A stretch of DNA of 14,193 nt from Arthrobacter sp. PM3 (lineage in GTDB: Bacteria; Actinomycetota; Actinomycetes; Actinomycetales; Micrococcaceae): assembly GCF_003352915.1 (NCBI RefSeq), contig NZ_CP022314.1, forward strand, positions 4,019,318 through 4,033,510, written 5' to 3'. This document shows positions 13,724 through 14,193 of the stretch, piece by piece. The position numbers and the translations under genes are program-made. How positions within the stretch are numbered: position 1 is the first letter of the stretch; each line of letters opens with the position of its first letter. Below the pieces are notes generated by a model, which worked only from the letters and a program-made list of their open reading frames with translations, searched no databases and was not told the DNA's origin.

Positions 13724-13839
13724 GGGACATGCCCGGTCTCCCCCCTTGCCCCTGGGGACATGCTCATTTTTGGCCGCCGCACCTTGGGACATGCCCGGTC
13801 TCCCCCTTGCCCCTGGGGACATGCTCATTTTTGGCCGCC
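13724..13839. repeat. Tandem repeat array with GGGACATGC every ~31 bp, truncated by an IS
   Basis: GGGACATGC begins at 13724, 13755, 13786 and 13816. Two unit types alternate: A (13724-13754 and 13786-13815, 31 and 30 bp, continuing CCGGTCTCCCCC) and B (13755-13785 and 13816-13839, continuing TCATTTTTGGCCGCC). The two A-B composites are identical apart from one C in a C-run and the missing end of the last B unit. Each unit is centred on a near-palindrome (GGACATGCCC or GGACATGCTC). The last B unit stops at GGCCGCC, exactly where the IS3-type end begins. It starts 15 bp after the ADP-ribosylglycohydrolase stop. Confidence 0.9.
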
Positions 13840-13853
13840 TGAAGTGGTCCCCG

Positions 13854-13885
13854 GAAGTTGGACGGGGATGTTCATTTCCGACTTC
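13854..13885 (+). promoter_or_regulatory. Inverted repeat in the IS3 orfA leader
   Basis: GAAGTTGGA (13854-13862) can pair with TCCGACTTC (13877-13885) over nine base pairs, including one G-U. The loop is 14 nt. The orfA ribosome site AGGGGAG follows at once at 13887-13893. Such leaders in IS elements can hide the start when transcripts enter from outside; here that is inference. Confidence 0.4.
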
Positions 13886-13899
13886 AGGGGAGCGGTTTT

Positions 13900-14193
13900 A
13901 TGTTTGGTCGTAGTCCGTTGTCTGAAGATCAGCGCGAGGCCGCTGTAGCGTGGTTTGAGAAGGGCATCGCGGATGCGGCGACTGCGCGGGTGATGGGTGT
14001 GGCTCGCTCGCCGGTCAAGGGTCTGTATCTGCGGTGGAGGATCCATGGTCGAGGAGTGCTGGTGGCCAAGCAGACGAAACAGGTGTACTCGTTCGAGCTG
14101 AAGCTGGCCTTGGTTGAGCGGTTCATCGCGGGTGAGACCGCGCAGGCTCTCGCGGCGGAGGCCGGGTTGTCCTCGTCGGGGTTGCTGAAGAAC
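13900..14193 (+). CDS. IS3-family transposase OrfA, N-terminal part (3' end outside window)
   Basis: The frame is open for 98 codons from ATG 13900 to the window end. It starts MFGRSPLSEDQREAAVAWF and contains two helix-turn-helix-like segments. The first is around AATARVMGVARSPVKGLYLR (about 28-47). The second is FELKLALVERFIAG followed by TAQALAAEAGLSSSGLL (about 69-96). This is the usual two-HTH build of IS150-like IS3 OrfA proteins, which bind the element ends. AGGGGAG lies seven bases before the ATG. The normal route to the full transposase is a -1 frameshift into orfB, which is beyond the window. The gene looks intact as far as it can be seen. Confidence 0.85.
   Translation, partial: MFGRSPLSEDQREAAVAWFEKGIADAATARVMGVARSPVKGLYLRWRIHGRGVLVAKQTKQVYSFELKLALVERFIAGETAQALAAEAGLSSSGLLKN

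Larger units (their letters stand above)
13840..14193 (+). mobile_element. IS3-family insertion sequence, left part (runs off window)
   Basis: The element begins with TGAAGTGGTCCCCGGAAGTT, an IS3-family type of terminus with the terminal TG. It is followed 60 bp later by an orfA-like gene in the expected position and orientation. The junction at 13840 interrupts the second copy of the adjacent tandem repeat, which fixes the boundary well. The orfB gene and right end lie outside the window. Confidence 0.8.

Noticed and set aside
12944..13828. Minus-strand 294-codon open frame opposite the ADP-ribosylglycohydrolase
   Set aside because: It covers the tandem repeat and the antisense of catalytic motifs, with no recognisable domain.
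13724..13839. CRISPR array
   Set aside because: Only four short repeat cores are present, the sequences between them are themselves repeated in alternation rather than unique, and no cas genes are near.
13618..13842. Plus-strand frame translating the tandem repeat into a Trp/Pro-rich peptide
   Set aside because: It has no ribosome site, overlaps the glycohydrolase in another frame, and the one-C indel between repeat copies shifts the frame, so the repeat is not maintained as protein.

Overview
The window is high-GC DNA (roughly two thirds G+C, strong G/C preference at third codon positions, several GTG starts and 4-bp gene overlaps). This fits an actinobacterium, and the gene content and protein style suggest an Arthrobacter-like member of the Micrococcaceae. 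That placement is inference; no rRNA or other phylogenetic marker is present.

Layout. The left edge (about 1-297) is the 3' end of an IS30-family insertion sequence. Positions 342-4793 hold an aromatic-compound module: a metabolite:H+ symporter-type MFS permease, an HpaB-family flavin-dependent aromatic hydroxylase and its HpaC-type flavin reductase, all on the minus strand, plus a divergent IclR-family regulator on the plus strand. The 192-bp divergent intergenic region carries a perfect 15-bp dyad and a degenerate second copy whose centres are 20 bp apart, with a TATAAT box between them. Positions 4825-6272 hold a second, drug-efflux-like MFS transporter. It is preceded by a 10-codon leader ORF with a strong ribosome binding site inside a hairpin, and the leader stop overlaps the transporter start. 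Positions 6332-10623 are sbcC and sbcD, the SbcCD (Mre11/Rad50-type) nuclease, overlapping by 4 bp. Positions 10713-12472 hold an aquaporin-family channel with non-standard pore residues and a pair of small DUF202 membrane proteins. Positions 12599-13708 encode an ADP-ribosylglycohydrolase on the plus strand. The right edge has a GGGACATGC repeat with a period of about 31 bp, cut by an IS3-family element whose orfA runs off the window.

How the genes work together. The reductase would supply reduced flavin to the hydroxylase. The permease would import the substrate and the IclR protein would control the set. No ring-cleavage genes are present, so the catabolic route must continue elsewhere. 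SbcCD is housekeeping DNA repair. The most unusual sequence features are the arginine-rich leader peptide before the second MFS gene, the helically phased operator pair, the altered aquaporin filter and the phased repeat array interrupted by the IS3 element. I saw no CRISPR array, tRNA, rRNA or obvious defence island.
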